64,000 bases of DNA, taken from Isoptericola chiayiensis. GTDB lineage: Bacteria; Actinomycetota; Actinomycetes; Actinomycetales; Cellulomonadaceae. A program made the position numbers and the translations under genes. Shown piece by piece: positions 54,676 through 62,251 of this stretch (positions are counted from its first letter, which is position 1; each line of letters starts with the position of its first letter). The stretch covers positions 1-64,000 of the forward strand of contig NZ_JABEZT010000004.1 in NCBI RefSeq assembly GCF_013149805.1, read 5' to 3'. Below the pieces are notes generated by a model that was not told the origin of the DNA, searched no databases, and saw only the letters and a list, made by a program, of their open reading frames with translations.

Positions 54676-54744
54676 CCGATCTGGTCACGATCGGCGCCAT
54701 GTGTCCGGTTCTGGTGATCCGGGACACCATCGGGGAGGTAGGCT
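54676..54744 (+). promoter_or_regulatory. Promoter region of the second peptide-type transporter
   Basis: The 225 nt between the ATPase stop and the next start contain an inverted repeat CCGATC-TGGTCAC-GATCGG (54676-54694) and a -10-like TAGGCT (54739-54744) about 95 nt upstream of the start codon. No convincing -35. The inverted repeat upstream of the -10 could be a regulator site. Confidence 0.4.
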
Positions 54745-54839
54745 CCTTCGGCACCGTGCAGCGGGGGTTCATCGGCTCCCGTGATCGACGGCCGACCGGG
54801 CATCATCCCGGCGGCGCGCACACCTACCCAGGAGGACAC

Positions 54840-56462
54840 GTGACACCTCGTCGACGTCTGGCAGGCATCGGGGCCTTCACCCTCGCCTCGGCCCTGCTGC
54901 TCTCTGCGTGCGGAGGCTCCGGCAGCTCCGACGACACCGACTCGACCGCATCGGGTGACGACGCCAGCTCCGGCGTCGTCTCGATCTCCAGCGGTGAGCC
55001 GCAGAACCCCCTGACCCCCGGCATGACCAACGAGGTCTACGGCGGTCTCGTGGTCAAGAACATCTACTCCGGCCTCGTCTACTACGACGCCGAGGGCGCC
55101 GCCCAGAACGAGATGGCCGAGTCCATCGAGTCCGAGGACAACCAGACCTGGACCATCACCATCCAGGACGGCTGGACCTTCTCCGACGGCACGCCCGTCA
55201 CCGCCCAGAGCTATGTCGACGCCTGGAACTACGTCGCCGACATCGACAACGCCCAGAACCAGCAGTACTTCTTCAACGGGTTCTCCGGCTACAGCACGGA
55301 CGAGTCGTCCGAGCTCGCGCTCGAGGTCGTCGACGACCTGACGTTCACCGCCGAGCTCAACGAGCCGTCCGCGGACTTCGAGCTGTGGCTCGGCTACACG
55401 GCCTTCTTCCCGATGCCCGAGGCGTTCTTCGAGGACCCGGAGGGCTTCGGCTCGGCCCCGATCGGCGCTGGTCCCTACGAGCTCGAGTCCTGGGAGAACG
55501 ACAGCCTGATCACGCTGATCCCGCGCGAGGGCTACGAGGGTCCGCGGCAGCCCGCCAACGGCGGCCTCGAGATGGTCGCGTACGTCGAGGAGGACACGGC
55601 GTACAACGACATGCTCGACGGCGCCCTGGACATCCTGCCGAACGTGCCGTCGTCGGCCTTCGCCACCTTCGAGTCCGACCTGGGCGAGCGTGCCGTCAAC
55701 CAGCCGGCCGCCGTCATCCAGGTCGTCAACATCCCCGAGTGGCTGCCCGAGTTCCAGGGCGACGCCGGCGTCATGCGCCGCGAGGCCATCTCCATGGCAA
55801 TCGACCGCGAGACGATCACCGAGCAGCTCTACAGCGGCTCGCGCACCCCGGCGCACGACTTCACCTCGCCCGTCATCGACGGCTACTCCGAGGACATCCC
55901 GGGCTCCGAGATCCTCGAGTACGACCCCGAGGGCGCCAAGGAGCTGTGGGACGAGGCCGAGTCGATGGACCCGATCGGCGACTACACGCTGCAGATCGCC
56001 TCGAACGCCGACTCCGACCACCAGGACTGGATCGACGCGGTGTGCAACACCATCCGCACCGACCTGGGCATCGGCTGCGAGTTCGCGCCCTACACCACCT
56101 TCGACGAGTTCCTCAACGCGCGTGACGACGAGTCCGTCGAGGGTATCTTCCGCGGTGGCTGGCAGGCCGACTGGCCGTCCATGAGCAACTTCCTGGGCCC
56201 GATCTACGGCACCGGGGCCGGCTCGAACGACATGAACTACTCCTCGGAGGAGTTCGACGCCAAGCTGGCCGAGGCCGGCGCCGCCCCGGACACGGAGACG
56301 GCGACCGAGCTGTACAAGGAGGCCCAGGAGATCCTGTTCCAGGACGTGCCGGGCATCCCGCTCTGGTACCAGAACGCGACCGGCGGCTACGCCGAGACCG
56401 TCGAGAACGTCGAGTTCGGCTGGGACAGCGACCCGATCCTGTACCAGGTCACCAAGGAGTGA
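54840..56462 (+). CDS. Family-5 extracellular solute-binding lipoprotein (Dpp/Opp type), system 2
   Basis: 540 aa. Lipobox LLLSAC with Cys near residue 24 and a Ser/Gly/Asp linker. The mature part starts VVSISSGEPQNPLTPGMTNE; then QDGWTFSDGTPVTAQSYVDA near 110-129 (family-5 hallmark), YTAFFPMPEAFFEDPEGFGS near 186-205 and GGWQADWPSMSNFLGPIYGT near 438-457, a block frequent in oligopeptide binders. GTG start chosen for GGAGG 4 nt upstream. Distinct from the system 1 binder in length and sequence, so not a recent duplication. Own promoter region upstream. Confidence 0.92.
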   Translation: MTPRRRLAGIGAFTLASALLLSACGGSGSSDDTDSTASGDDASSGVVSISSGEPQNPLTPGMTNEVYGGLVVKNIYSGLVYYDAEGAAQNEMAESIESEDNQTWTITIQDGWTFSDGTPVTAQSYVDAWNYVADIDNAQNQQYFFNGFSGYSTDESSELALEVVDDLTFTAELNEPSADFELWLGYTAFFPMPEAFFEDPEGFGSAPIGAGPYELESWENDSLITLIPREGYEGPRQPANGGLEMVAYVEEDTAYNDMLDGALDILPNVPSSAFATFESDLGERAVNQPAAVIQVVNIPEWLPEFQGDAGVMRREAISMAIDRETITEQLYSGSRTPAHDFTSPVIDGYSEDIPGSEILEYDPEGAKELWDEAESMDPIGDYTLQIASNADSDHQDWIDAVCNTIRTDLGIGCEFAPYTTFDEFLNARDDESVEGIFRGGWQADWPSMSNFLGPIYGTGAGSNDMNYSSEEFDAKLAEAGAAPDTETATELYKEAQEILFQDVPGIPLWYQNATGGYAETVENVEFGWDSDPILYQVTKE

Positions 56463-56474
56463 CGACACCGTGAC

Positions 56475-56515
56475 CCGGCGCGAGGCGGCACCGCACGGTG
56501 CCCGCCTCGCGCCGG
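56475..56515 (+). terminator. Strong hairpin after the system 2 binding-protein gene
   Basis: A stem of about 19 bp with one bulged C: CCGGCGCGAGGCGGCACCG (from 56475) pairs with CGGTGCC-CGCCTCGCGCCGG (to 56515), with a 2-nt apical loop. It begins 13 nt after the stop. Same position as the 42951-42989 hairpin in system 1. A secondary promoter (TAGCCT about 56656-56661) may lie before the permease. Confidence 0.85.
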
Positions 56516-56697
56516 CCACGACTTTCCGGGTGGCCGGTCCGGTCCGGTACTGTCCGACGTCGACCACCCGTCGCGCGAGGGCGGGGGCGCCCACCACGGC
56601 ACCCCCGCCCCACCGCTGTCCGCGGCTCTCCCGGGCCGCGGCGGGACGAGACCCGTAGCCTGGGGAGACCCCCCGGGTCCACGAGGAGACGAATCGC

Positions 56698-57624
56698 ATG
56701 CTCTGGTATCTCGGACGCAGGCTCCTGCAGGTGATCCCTGTGTTCCTGGGCGCCACCCTCCTGCTCTACGCCATGGTCTTCCTGCGGCCCGGCGACCCGG
56801 TGTCCGCCCTCGGCGGCGAGCGGGGTCTGCCCGAGGCCGTCCAGGAGCAGATCCGGGCGGAGTACAACCTGGACCAGCCCTTCATCGTCCAGTACCTGCT
56901 CTTCCTGCGCGGCGTGGTCACCCTCGACTTCGGGGTGGACTTCCGCGGCCGCGAGATCACCGAGGTGATCGCCAGCGCCTTCCCCGTCACGATCCAGCTC
57001 GCGCTCATGGCGCTGGCCATCGAGGCGATCCTCGGCATCGGCTTCGGCCTGGTCGCCGGGATGCGCAAGGGCGGGATCTTCGACGGCACCGCCCTGGTCG
57101 TCAGCCTGTTCTTCATCGCCGTGCCGACGTTCGTCGTCGGTTTCGTCATGCAGATCGTCGTCGGCGTCAAGCTCGGCTGGCTACCCGTCACCGCCGGACG
57201 AGATCCCGACTTCGTCAGTCTGCTGATGCCGGCGTTCGTGCTCGCCGCCGTCTCGTTCGCGTACGTCCTGCGCCTGACGCGGACCTCCGTGGCCGAGAAC
57301 CTGTCGGCGGACTACGTCCGCACCGCGCGGGCCCGCGGCCTGACGCGCACCCAGGTCACCGGACGGCACGTCCTGCGCAACTCCCTCATCCCCGTGGTGA
57401 CGTTCCTCGGTGCCGACATCGGCGCCCTGATGAGCGGCGCGATCATCACCGAGGGCATCTTCAACATCAACGGTGTGGGCGGCACGCTCTACGACGCGAT
57501 CATCCGCGGCGAGTCCGTGACCGTCGTGTCCCTGACCACCGTGCTCGTGCTGGTCTACATCGCGGCGAACCTGCTCGTGGACCTGCTCTACGCCGCCCTC
57601 GACCCGAGGATCCGCTATGCCTGA
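56698..57624 (+). CDS. Dpp/Opp-type permease 1, system 2
   Basis: 308 aa, DppB of normal length with six segments. MLWYLGRRLLQVIPVFLGAT starts the protein; the RPGDPVSALGG and YNLDQPFIVQYLLFL elements follow; the EAA motif is SADYVRTARARGLTRTQVTG near 202-221, then VLRNSLIPVVTFLGADIGAL and GIFNINGVGGTLYDAI. GAGGAG 8 nt upstream of the ATG. It lacks the insertion seen in system 1. Its stop overlaps the next gene by 8 nt. Confidence 0.95.
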   Translation: MLWYLGRRLLQVIPVFLGATLLLYAMVFLRPGDPVSALGGERGLPEAVQEQIRAEYNLDQPFIVQYLLFLRGVVTLDFGVDFRGREITEVIASAFPVTIQLALMALAIEAILGIGFGLVAGMRKGGIFDGTALVVSLFFIAVPTFVVGFVMQIVVGVKLGWLPVTAGRDPDFVSLLMPAFVLAAVSFAYVLRLTRTSVAENLSADYVRTARARGLTRTQVTGRHVLRNSLIPVVTFLGADIGALMSGAIITEGIFNINGVGGTLYDAIIRGESVTVVSLTTVLVLVYIAANLLVDLLYAALDPRIRYA

Positions 57625-58597
57625 GAACCGCTACGAGAACCCGGGGGGACCGGCGAGGCCGACCCCGCGCCCCGGGCAGGAGCACTTCACCGCACCGGTC
57701 GACGAGGGCGGCCTCGGCGCCGTCGACGCCGTCCGCGCCGACGACGCCCCCACGAGCCTCTGGGGCGACGCCTGGCACGCGATGCGCCGCCGCTGGCTGT
57801 TCTGGGTCTCCGCGGCCGTCATCGTCCTGGTGATCCTGGTCGCGGCCTTCCCCGGGCTGTTCACCTCCATCGACCCCCGGGTCTGCGACCTGAGCAAGGC
57901 GCTCCAGGGTCCGCAGGCGGGCCACCCGTTCGGCTTCGACCGGCAGGGATGCGACATCTACTCGCGCACCGTCTACGGCGCCCGGTCCTCCGTCGTCGTC
58001 GGGGTCCTCGCCACCGTGATGGTGGTGCTGCTCGGCACCACGATCGGAGCGGTCGCCGGCTACTACGGCAAGTGGTTCGACACGATCCTGAGCCGCATCA
58101 CCGACATCTTCTTCGCCATCCCGCTGGTGCTCGCCGCGATCGTCATCATGTCCGTGACGGCCGACCGCACGAGCTTCCTCGTGGCGTTCGTGCTCGCGTT
58201 GTTCGGCTGGACCCAGATCGCCCGCATCACGCGCGGCACGGTCATGTCGGTGAAGAACAACGAGTTCGTCACCGCGGCGCGGTCCCTCGGCATGAGCCGC
58301 GGGCAGATCCTCGTGCAGCACGTGCTGCCGAACTCCTCGGCGCCGATCATCGTCTACGCGACGGTCGCGCTGGGGCAGTTCATCGTCGCCGAGGCGACGC
58401 TGAGCTTCCTCGGCATCGGCCTGCCGCCGTCCGTCGTCTCGTGGGGCGGTGACATCTCCGCGGCCCAGGGTGCCATCCGCACCGACCCGGAGATCCTGCT
58501 CTACCCGGCCGGCGGCCTGGCACTGACGGTGCTCGGCTTCATGATGATGGGCGACGTCGTGCGCGACGCCCTCGACCCGAAGGCTCGTAAGCGATGA
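57617..58597 (+). CDS. Dpp/Opp-type permease 2, system 2
   Basis: 326 aa, DppC-like. A longer than usual cytosolic N-terminus of about 55 residues (RPTPRPGQEHFTAPVDEGG) precedes the first segment (FWVSAAVIVLVILVAAFPGL). GHPFGFDRQGCDIYSRTVYG near 97-116 is the family block; EAA motif NNEFVTAARSLGMSRGQILV near 214-233; then LPNSSAPIIVYATVALGQFI and FLGIGLPPSVVSWGGDIS. Start overlaps the preceding gene by 8 nt. Confidence 0.94.
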   Translation: MPENRYENPGGPARPTPRPGQEHFTAPVDEGGLGAVDAVRADDAPTSLWGDAWHAMRRRWLFWVSAAVIVLVILVAAFPGLFTSIDPRVCDLSKALQGPQAGHPFGFDRQGCDIYSRTVYGARSSVVVGVLATVMVVLLGTTIGAVAGYYGKWFDTILSRITDIFFAIPLVLAAIVIMSVTADRTSFLVAFVLALFGWTQIARITRGTVMSVKNNEFVTAARSLGMSRGQILVQHVLPNSSAPIIVYATVALGQFIVAEATLSFLGIGLPPSVVSWGGDISAAQGAIRTDPEILLYPAGGLALTVLGFMMMGDVVRDALDPKARKR

Positions 58598-60318
58598 CGA
58601 CCCAGTTCCCCGTGACCGCAGGAGACGACGGGCGCCCCGCCGTCGACCCGAACACCCCGCTGCTCGAGATCCGCGACCTGCAGATCTCGTTCTCCACGGG
58701 GGCCGGCGACGTGCACGCCGTGCGCGGAGCCGACCTGACCGTCTACCCGGGCCAGAGCGTCGCGATCGTCGGCGAGTCCGGTTCCGGCAAGTCCACCACC
58801 GCCGCCGCGATCATGGACCTGCTGCCCGGCACCGGCCGGGTCACCGGCGGCACGATCACGTTCGGCGGGCGTGAGCTCGTCGGCGCACCGCGCCGGGAGA
58901 AGGAGGCGCTGCGCGGCCGCGAGATCGGCCTCGTCCCGCAGGACCCGATGTCGAACCTCAACCCGGTGTGGCGCATCGGCACCCAGGTGACCGAGGCGCT
59001 CAAGGCCAACGGGTTCAAGGGATCCAAGGCGGACCTGCGTCAGCGCGTCGCCGACGTGCTGCGCGAGGCGGGCCTGCCCGACGCCGAGCGGCGGGCACGC
59101 CAGTACCCGCACGAGTTCTCCGGCGGTATGCGTCAGCGTGCGCTGATCGGCATCGGCCTCGCGTCGCGGCCCCAGCTGCTCATCGCCGACGAGCCGACGT
59201 CGGCCCTGGACGTCACCGTCCAGCGCCAGATCCTCGACCACCTGGGCGACATGACCCGGGACCTGGGCACGGCCGTGCTGTTCATCACCCACGACCTGGG
59301 CCTGGCCGCCGAGCGTGCCGAGCACCTCGTGGTGATGTTCAAGGGCCAGGTCGTCGAGTCCGGCCCCGCGCAGCAGATCCTCGCCGACCCGCAGCACCCG
59401 TACACCCAGCGCCTGGTGTCCTCCGCCCCGTCGCTGGCCTCGCGCCGCATCCAGACGGCGCACGTGTCGGGCCAGGAGTCCGCCGAGCTGCACGCCCACC
59501 ACGCGGGCGAGCAGCCGCCCGCCTCGAACGAGGCCGTCGCGGTGCGGAACCTCACCAAGGTGTTCCAGATCCGCGGGGCGCGCCCCGGGTCGTCGACCGA
59601 CTTCAAGGCCGTCGACGACGTCTCGTTCACCCTGGGCCGAGGGCGGACGCTCGCCCTGGTGGGGGAGTCCGGGTCGGGCAAGTCCACGGCCGCGAACATG
59701 GTGCTGGGGCTGCTGGAGCCGACGTCGGGCACGGTCGAGTTCGACGGCACCGACGTGGCGACCCTCAACGCCAAGCAGGCGTTCGCGTTCCGACGCCGGA
59801 TCCAGCCGGTGTTCCAGAACCCGTACGGGTCGCTGGACCCGATGTTCTCGATCTACCGCTCCATCGAGGAACCGCTCAAGCTGCACGGCGTCGGCTCCAA
59901 GAAGGACAGGGAGAACCGGGTCCGCGAGCTGCTGGACATGGTCTCCCTGCCCCAGTCGGCCATGCGACGGTTCCCGAACGAGCTGTCCGGCGGGCAGCGC
60001 CAGCGCATCGCCATCGCCCGTGCGCTCGCCCTCAAGCCCGAGGTCGTGGTGTTGGACGAGGCGGTGTCGGCGCTCGACGTGCTCGTCCAGGCGCAGATCC
60101 TGGACCTGCTGGACACCCTGCAGACGGACCTGGGCCTGAGCTACCTCTTCATCACCCACGACCTGGCCGTGGTGCGCCAGATCGCCGACGACGTCGTGGT
60201 GATGCAGAACGGGCGGGTCGTCGAGCAGGCCACCACCGACGAGGTCTTCGACACGCCGCGCGAGCAGTACACGCGCGACCTGCTGGAGGCGATCCCGGGG
60301 GCGCACCTGGTGGGCTAG
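58594..60318 (+). CDS. Fused DppD-DppF double ATPase, system 2
   Basis: 574 aa with two ABC domains. First: Walker [19 protein letters not shown] near residue 58, LVPQDPMSNLNPVWRIGTQ near 113, signature-like FSGGMRQRALIGIGL near 173 (GGM instead of GGQ, as in other DppD) and Walker [17 protein letters not shown] near 194. Second: [20 protein letters not shown] near 356, PVFQNPYGSLDPMFSI near 405, [16 protein letters not shown] near 462 and VVVLDEAVSALDVLVQ near 485 (the DEAVSALD form of DppF). ATG overlaps the permease stop (ATGA). A strong terminator follows. Confidence 0.95.
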   Translation: MTTQFPVTAGDDGRPAVDPNTPLLEIRDLQISFSTGAGDVHAVRGADLTVYPGQSVAIVGESGSGKSTTAAAIMDLLPGTGRVTGGTITFGGRELVGAPRREKEALRGREIGLVPQDPMSNLNPVWRIGTQVTEALKANGFKGSKADLRQRVADVLREAGLPDAERRARQYPHEFSGGMRQRALIGIGLASRPQLLIADEPTSALDVTVQRQILDHLGDMTRDLGTAVLFITHDLGLAAERAEHLVVMFKGQVVESGPAQQILADPQHPYTQRLVSSAPSLASRRIQTAHVSGQESAELHAHHAGEQPPASNEAVAVRNLTKVFQIRGARPGSSTDFKAVDDVSFTLGRGRTLALVGESGSGKSTAANMVLGLLEPTSGTVEFDGTDVATLNAKQAFAFRRRIQPVFQNPYGSLDPMFSIYRSIEEPLKLHGVGSKKDRENRVRELLDMVSLPQSAMRRFPNELSGGQRQRIAIARALALKPEVVVLDEAVSALDVLVQAQILDLLDTLQTDLGLSYLFITHDLAVVRQIADDVVVMQNGRVVEQATTDEVFDTPREQYTRDLLEAIPGAHLVG

Positions 60319-60368
60319 GACTTCCACCGCCGCCGTCGGACCCCCACCGCCGACCGCCGGCACGACAC

Positions 60369-60408
60369 CGCAGGACGCCGATCGGGACCGACCGATCGGC
60401 GTCCTGCG
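60369..60408 (+). terminator. Rho-independent-like terminator after system 2
   Basis: Perfect 17-bp stem (CGCAGGACGCCGATCGG, loop GACCGA, exact complement to 60408), followed by TTTGCG, the nearest thing to a U-tract in this window. It begins 51 nt after the ATPase stop. Confidence 0.88.
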
Positions 60409-60430
60409 TTTGCGCTGGTGACCGAACCAC

Positions 60431-60446
60431 GACACTGTGAAGGGCA
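60431..60446 (+). promoter_or_regulatory. Possible -10 box for the BCCT gene
   Basis: GACACT at 60431-60436 ends 9 nt before the ATG at 60446. The AAGGG in between is too close to serve as a ribosome site, so a leaderless transcript is possible. Confidence 0.35.
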
Positions 60447-62194
60447 TGGCACGCCGACGCTCGACCCTCGCGCCCGCTGTCTTCTACCCGGCAGGCGGAC
60501 TCATCCTGCTCTTCGTCCTCCTGGGGTTCTTCGCCACCGACGCGGTGGCGGAGGTGATGAGCACCCTGCAGGCCAAGACCGTCAACGGCTTCGGCTGGTA
60601 CTACGTCGTGCTCGTGGCCGCGTTCGTCATCTTCGCGGTCTACCTGGGGGTCAGCCGCTTCGGCGAGATCACCCTGGGACCCGACGACGAGGCGCCCGAC
60701 TTCAAGCTCCCGGTGTGGTTCGCGATGCTGTTCGCCACCGGCATGGGGATCGGCCTGGTCTACTACGGGGTCGCCGAGCCGCTGTCGCACTTCGAGAACC
60801 CCAAGCCCGGCGTCGGCGGTGACGAACCGCAGCTCGCCGAGGCGGCGATGGGGCAGACGTACCTGCACTGGGGGTTCCACCCCTGGGCGATCTACGTGAT
60901 CATCGGCCTGGCGCTGGCGTACTCGATCCACCGCAAGGGCCGGCCGGCCTCGATCCGGTGGGCGCTCGAACCGCTGCTCGGCGAGCGACGCGTGCGCGGG
61001 TGGCTCGGCAACGTCATCGACGTGCTGGCGATCTTCGGCACGGTGTTCGGCGTGGCGACGTCGCTCGGCCTCGGCGTCCAGCAGATCGCGGCCGGGCTGG
61101 ACTACCTCGACGTGGCCAGCCCCGGTCTCGCGCTGCAGATGGGCCTCATCGCCGGCATCACGGCGGTCGCCGCGCTGTCGGTGGCCTCGGGCCTCGAGAA
61201 GGGGATCAAGTGGCTGTCGAACGCCAACATGATGCTCGCCGGCCTCCTGCTCGTCGCGGTCCTCGTCATGGGCTCCTCGCTGTTCCTCATGCGCGAGTGG
61301 GTGCAGTCGATCGGCTACTACTTCCAGAACGTCATGATGATGACGTTCGACACGCTGGCGTTCCAGGGTGACGCCGGCCTGGAGTGGGAGTCCGGCTGGA
61401 CCATCTTCTACTGGGGCTGGTGGATCTCCTGGGCGCCCTTCGTCGGGCTGTTCATCGCCCGCATCTCGCGCGGACGCACCGTGCGCGAGTTCGTCATGGG
61501 CACGCTGCTCGTGCCGATGCTCGTGACCACCGTGTGGTTCAGCGTGTTCGGCGGGTCCGCCATCCACCAGGAGCGCAACGAGCCGGGCTCCATGCTCGCC
61601 GACGGTGCGGTGAACACCGACACCGCCATGTTCCAGCTCTTCGAGACGCTGCCGGGCGGCGGGGCCTGGATGGCGGTCGCCGCGATCGTGCTCGTCGTCG
61701 TGTTCTTCGTCACCTCGTCCGACTCCGGGTCGTTCGTGGTGGACATGCTGGCCAACGGCGGCGAGCAGAACCCGCCGCTGTGGTCCCGGCTGTTCTGGGC
61801 GATCCTCGAGGGCGGCGTGGCCGCGGCGCTCCTGTACGCCGGTGGGCTCAGCGCGCTGCAGACCGCGTCGATCCTCACGGCGCTGCCGTTCTCCTTGGTC
61901 CTCATCGGTGCCGCGATCTCGATCTGGAAGGCGCTGGACGGCGAGTACAAGGAGATCACGCGGGTCGAGCGCCGCCTGCGGCGTCGTGAGCTGACCGAGG
62001 AGGTCACGGAGCACGTCACCGGCCACGTGACCGAGCACTTCGCCGAGCTCACCGGGCAGCTCCCCGCGGTCGACGACTCGAACCGGGACGGGGCGGCCCC
62101 GGCGGCCGCCCGGTCCGGCCGTCGCGCCGGGGTCCCGTGGCGGCGTCGGGACGCCGGGAACGGTCGCGGGAGCGGGCAGGACACCAGCGGGTAG
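60446..62194 (+). CDS. BCCT-family betaine/choline/carnitine transporter
   Basis: 582 aa. Na+- or H+-coupled osmolyte uptake. About 12 segments in the order of the family; the diagnostic WTIFYWGWWISWAPFVGLF begins near residue 317, preceded by MLFATGMGIGLVYYGVAEPL near 90-109 (Gly-Met-Gly-Ile-Gly substrate/Na+ region) and followed by SSDSGSFVVDMLANGG near 425. The C-terminal tail of about 85 residues contains repeated EVTEH/HVTGHVTEH and an Arg-rich end (RSGRRAGVPWRRRDAGNGRG), comparable to the osmosensory tails of BetP-type carriers. A GTG at 60437 is an alternative start adding MKG. Probably separate from the dipeptide operon. Confidence 0.92.
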   Translation: MARRRSTLAPAVFYPAGGLILLFVLLGFFATDAVAEVMSTLQAKTVNGFGWYYVVLVAAFVIFAVYLGVSRFGEITLGPDDEAPDFKLPVWFAMLFATGMGIGLVYYGVAEPLSHFENPKPGVGGDEPQLAEAAMGQTYLHWGFHPWAIYVIIGLALAYSIHRKGRPASIRWALEPLLGERRVRGWLGNVIDVLAIFGTVFGVATSLGLGVQQIAAGLDYLDVASPGLALQMGLIAGITAVAALSVASGLEKGIKWLSNANMMLAGLLLVAVLVMGSSLFLMREWVQSIGYYFQNVMMMTFDTLAFQGDAGLEWESGWTIFYWGWWISWAPFVGLFIARISRGRTVREFVMGTLLVPMLVTTVWFSVFGGSAIHQERNEPGSMLADGAVNTDTAMFQLFETLPGGGAWMAVAAIVLVVVFFVTSSDSGSFVVDMLANGGEQNPPLWSRLFWAILEGGVAAALLYAGGLSALQTASILTALPFSLVLIGAAISIWKALDGEYKEITRVERRLRRRELTEEVTEHVTGHVTEHFAELTGQLPAVDDSNRDGAAPAAARSGRRAGVPWRRRDAGNGRGSGQDTSG

Positions 62195-62251
62195 GATGGA
62201 CCGGCCCCGGGTTCCCGGGTGCTCCCCTCCCCGACGGAAAGAGAACTGTCG

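Noticed and set aside
54699-54839. Extended N-terminus of the system 2 binding protein from an ATG at 54699
   Set aside because: The added 47 residues precede the signal peptide and have no ribosome site. GTG 54840 with GGAGG begins right at the lipoprotein signal.
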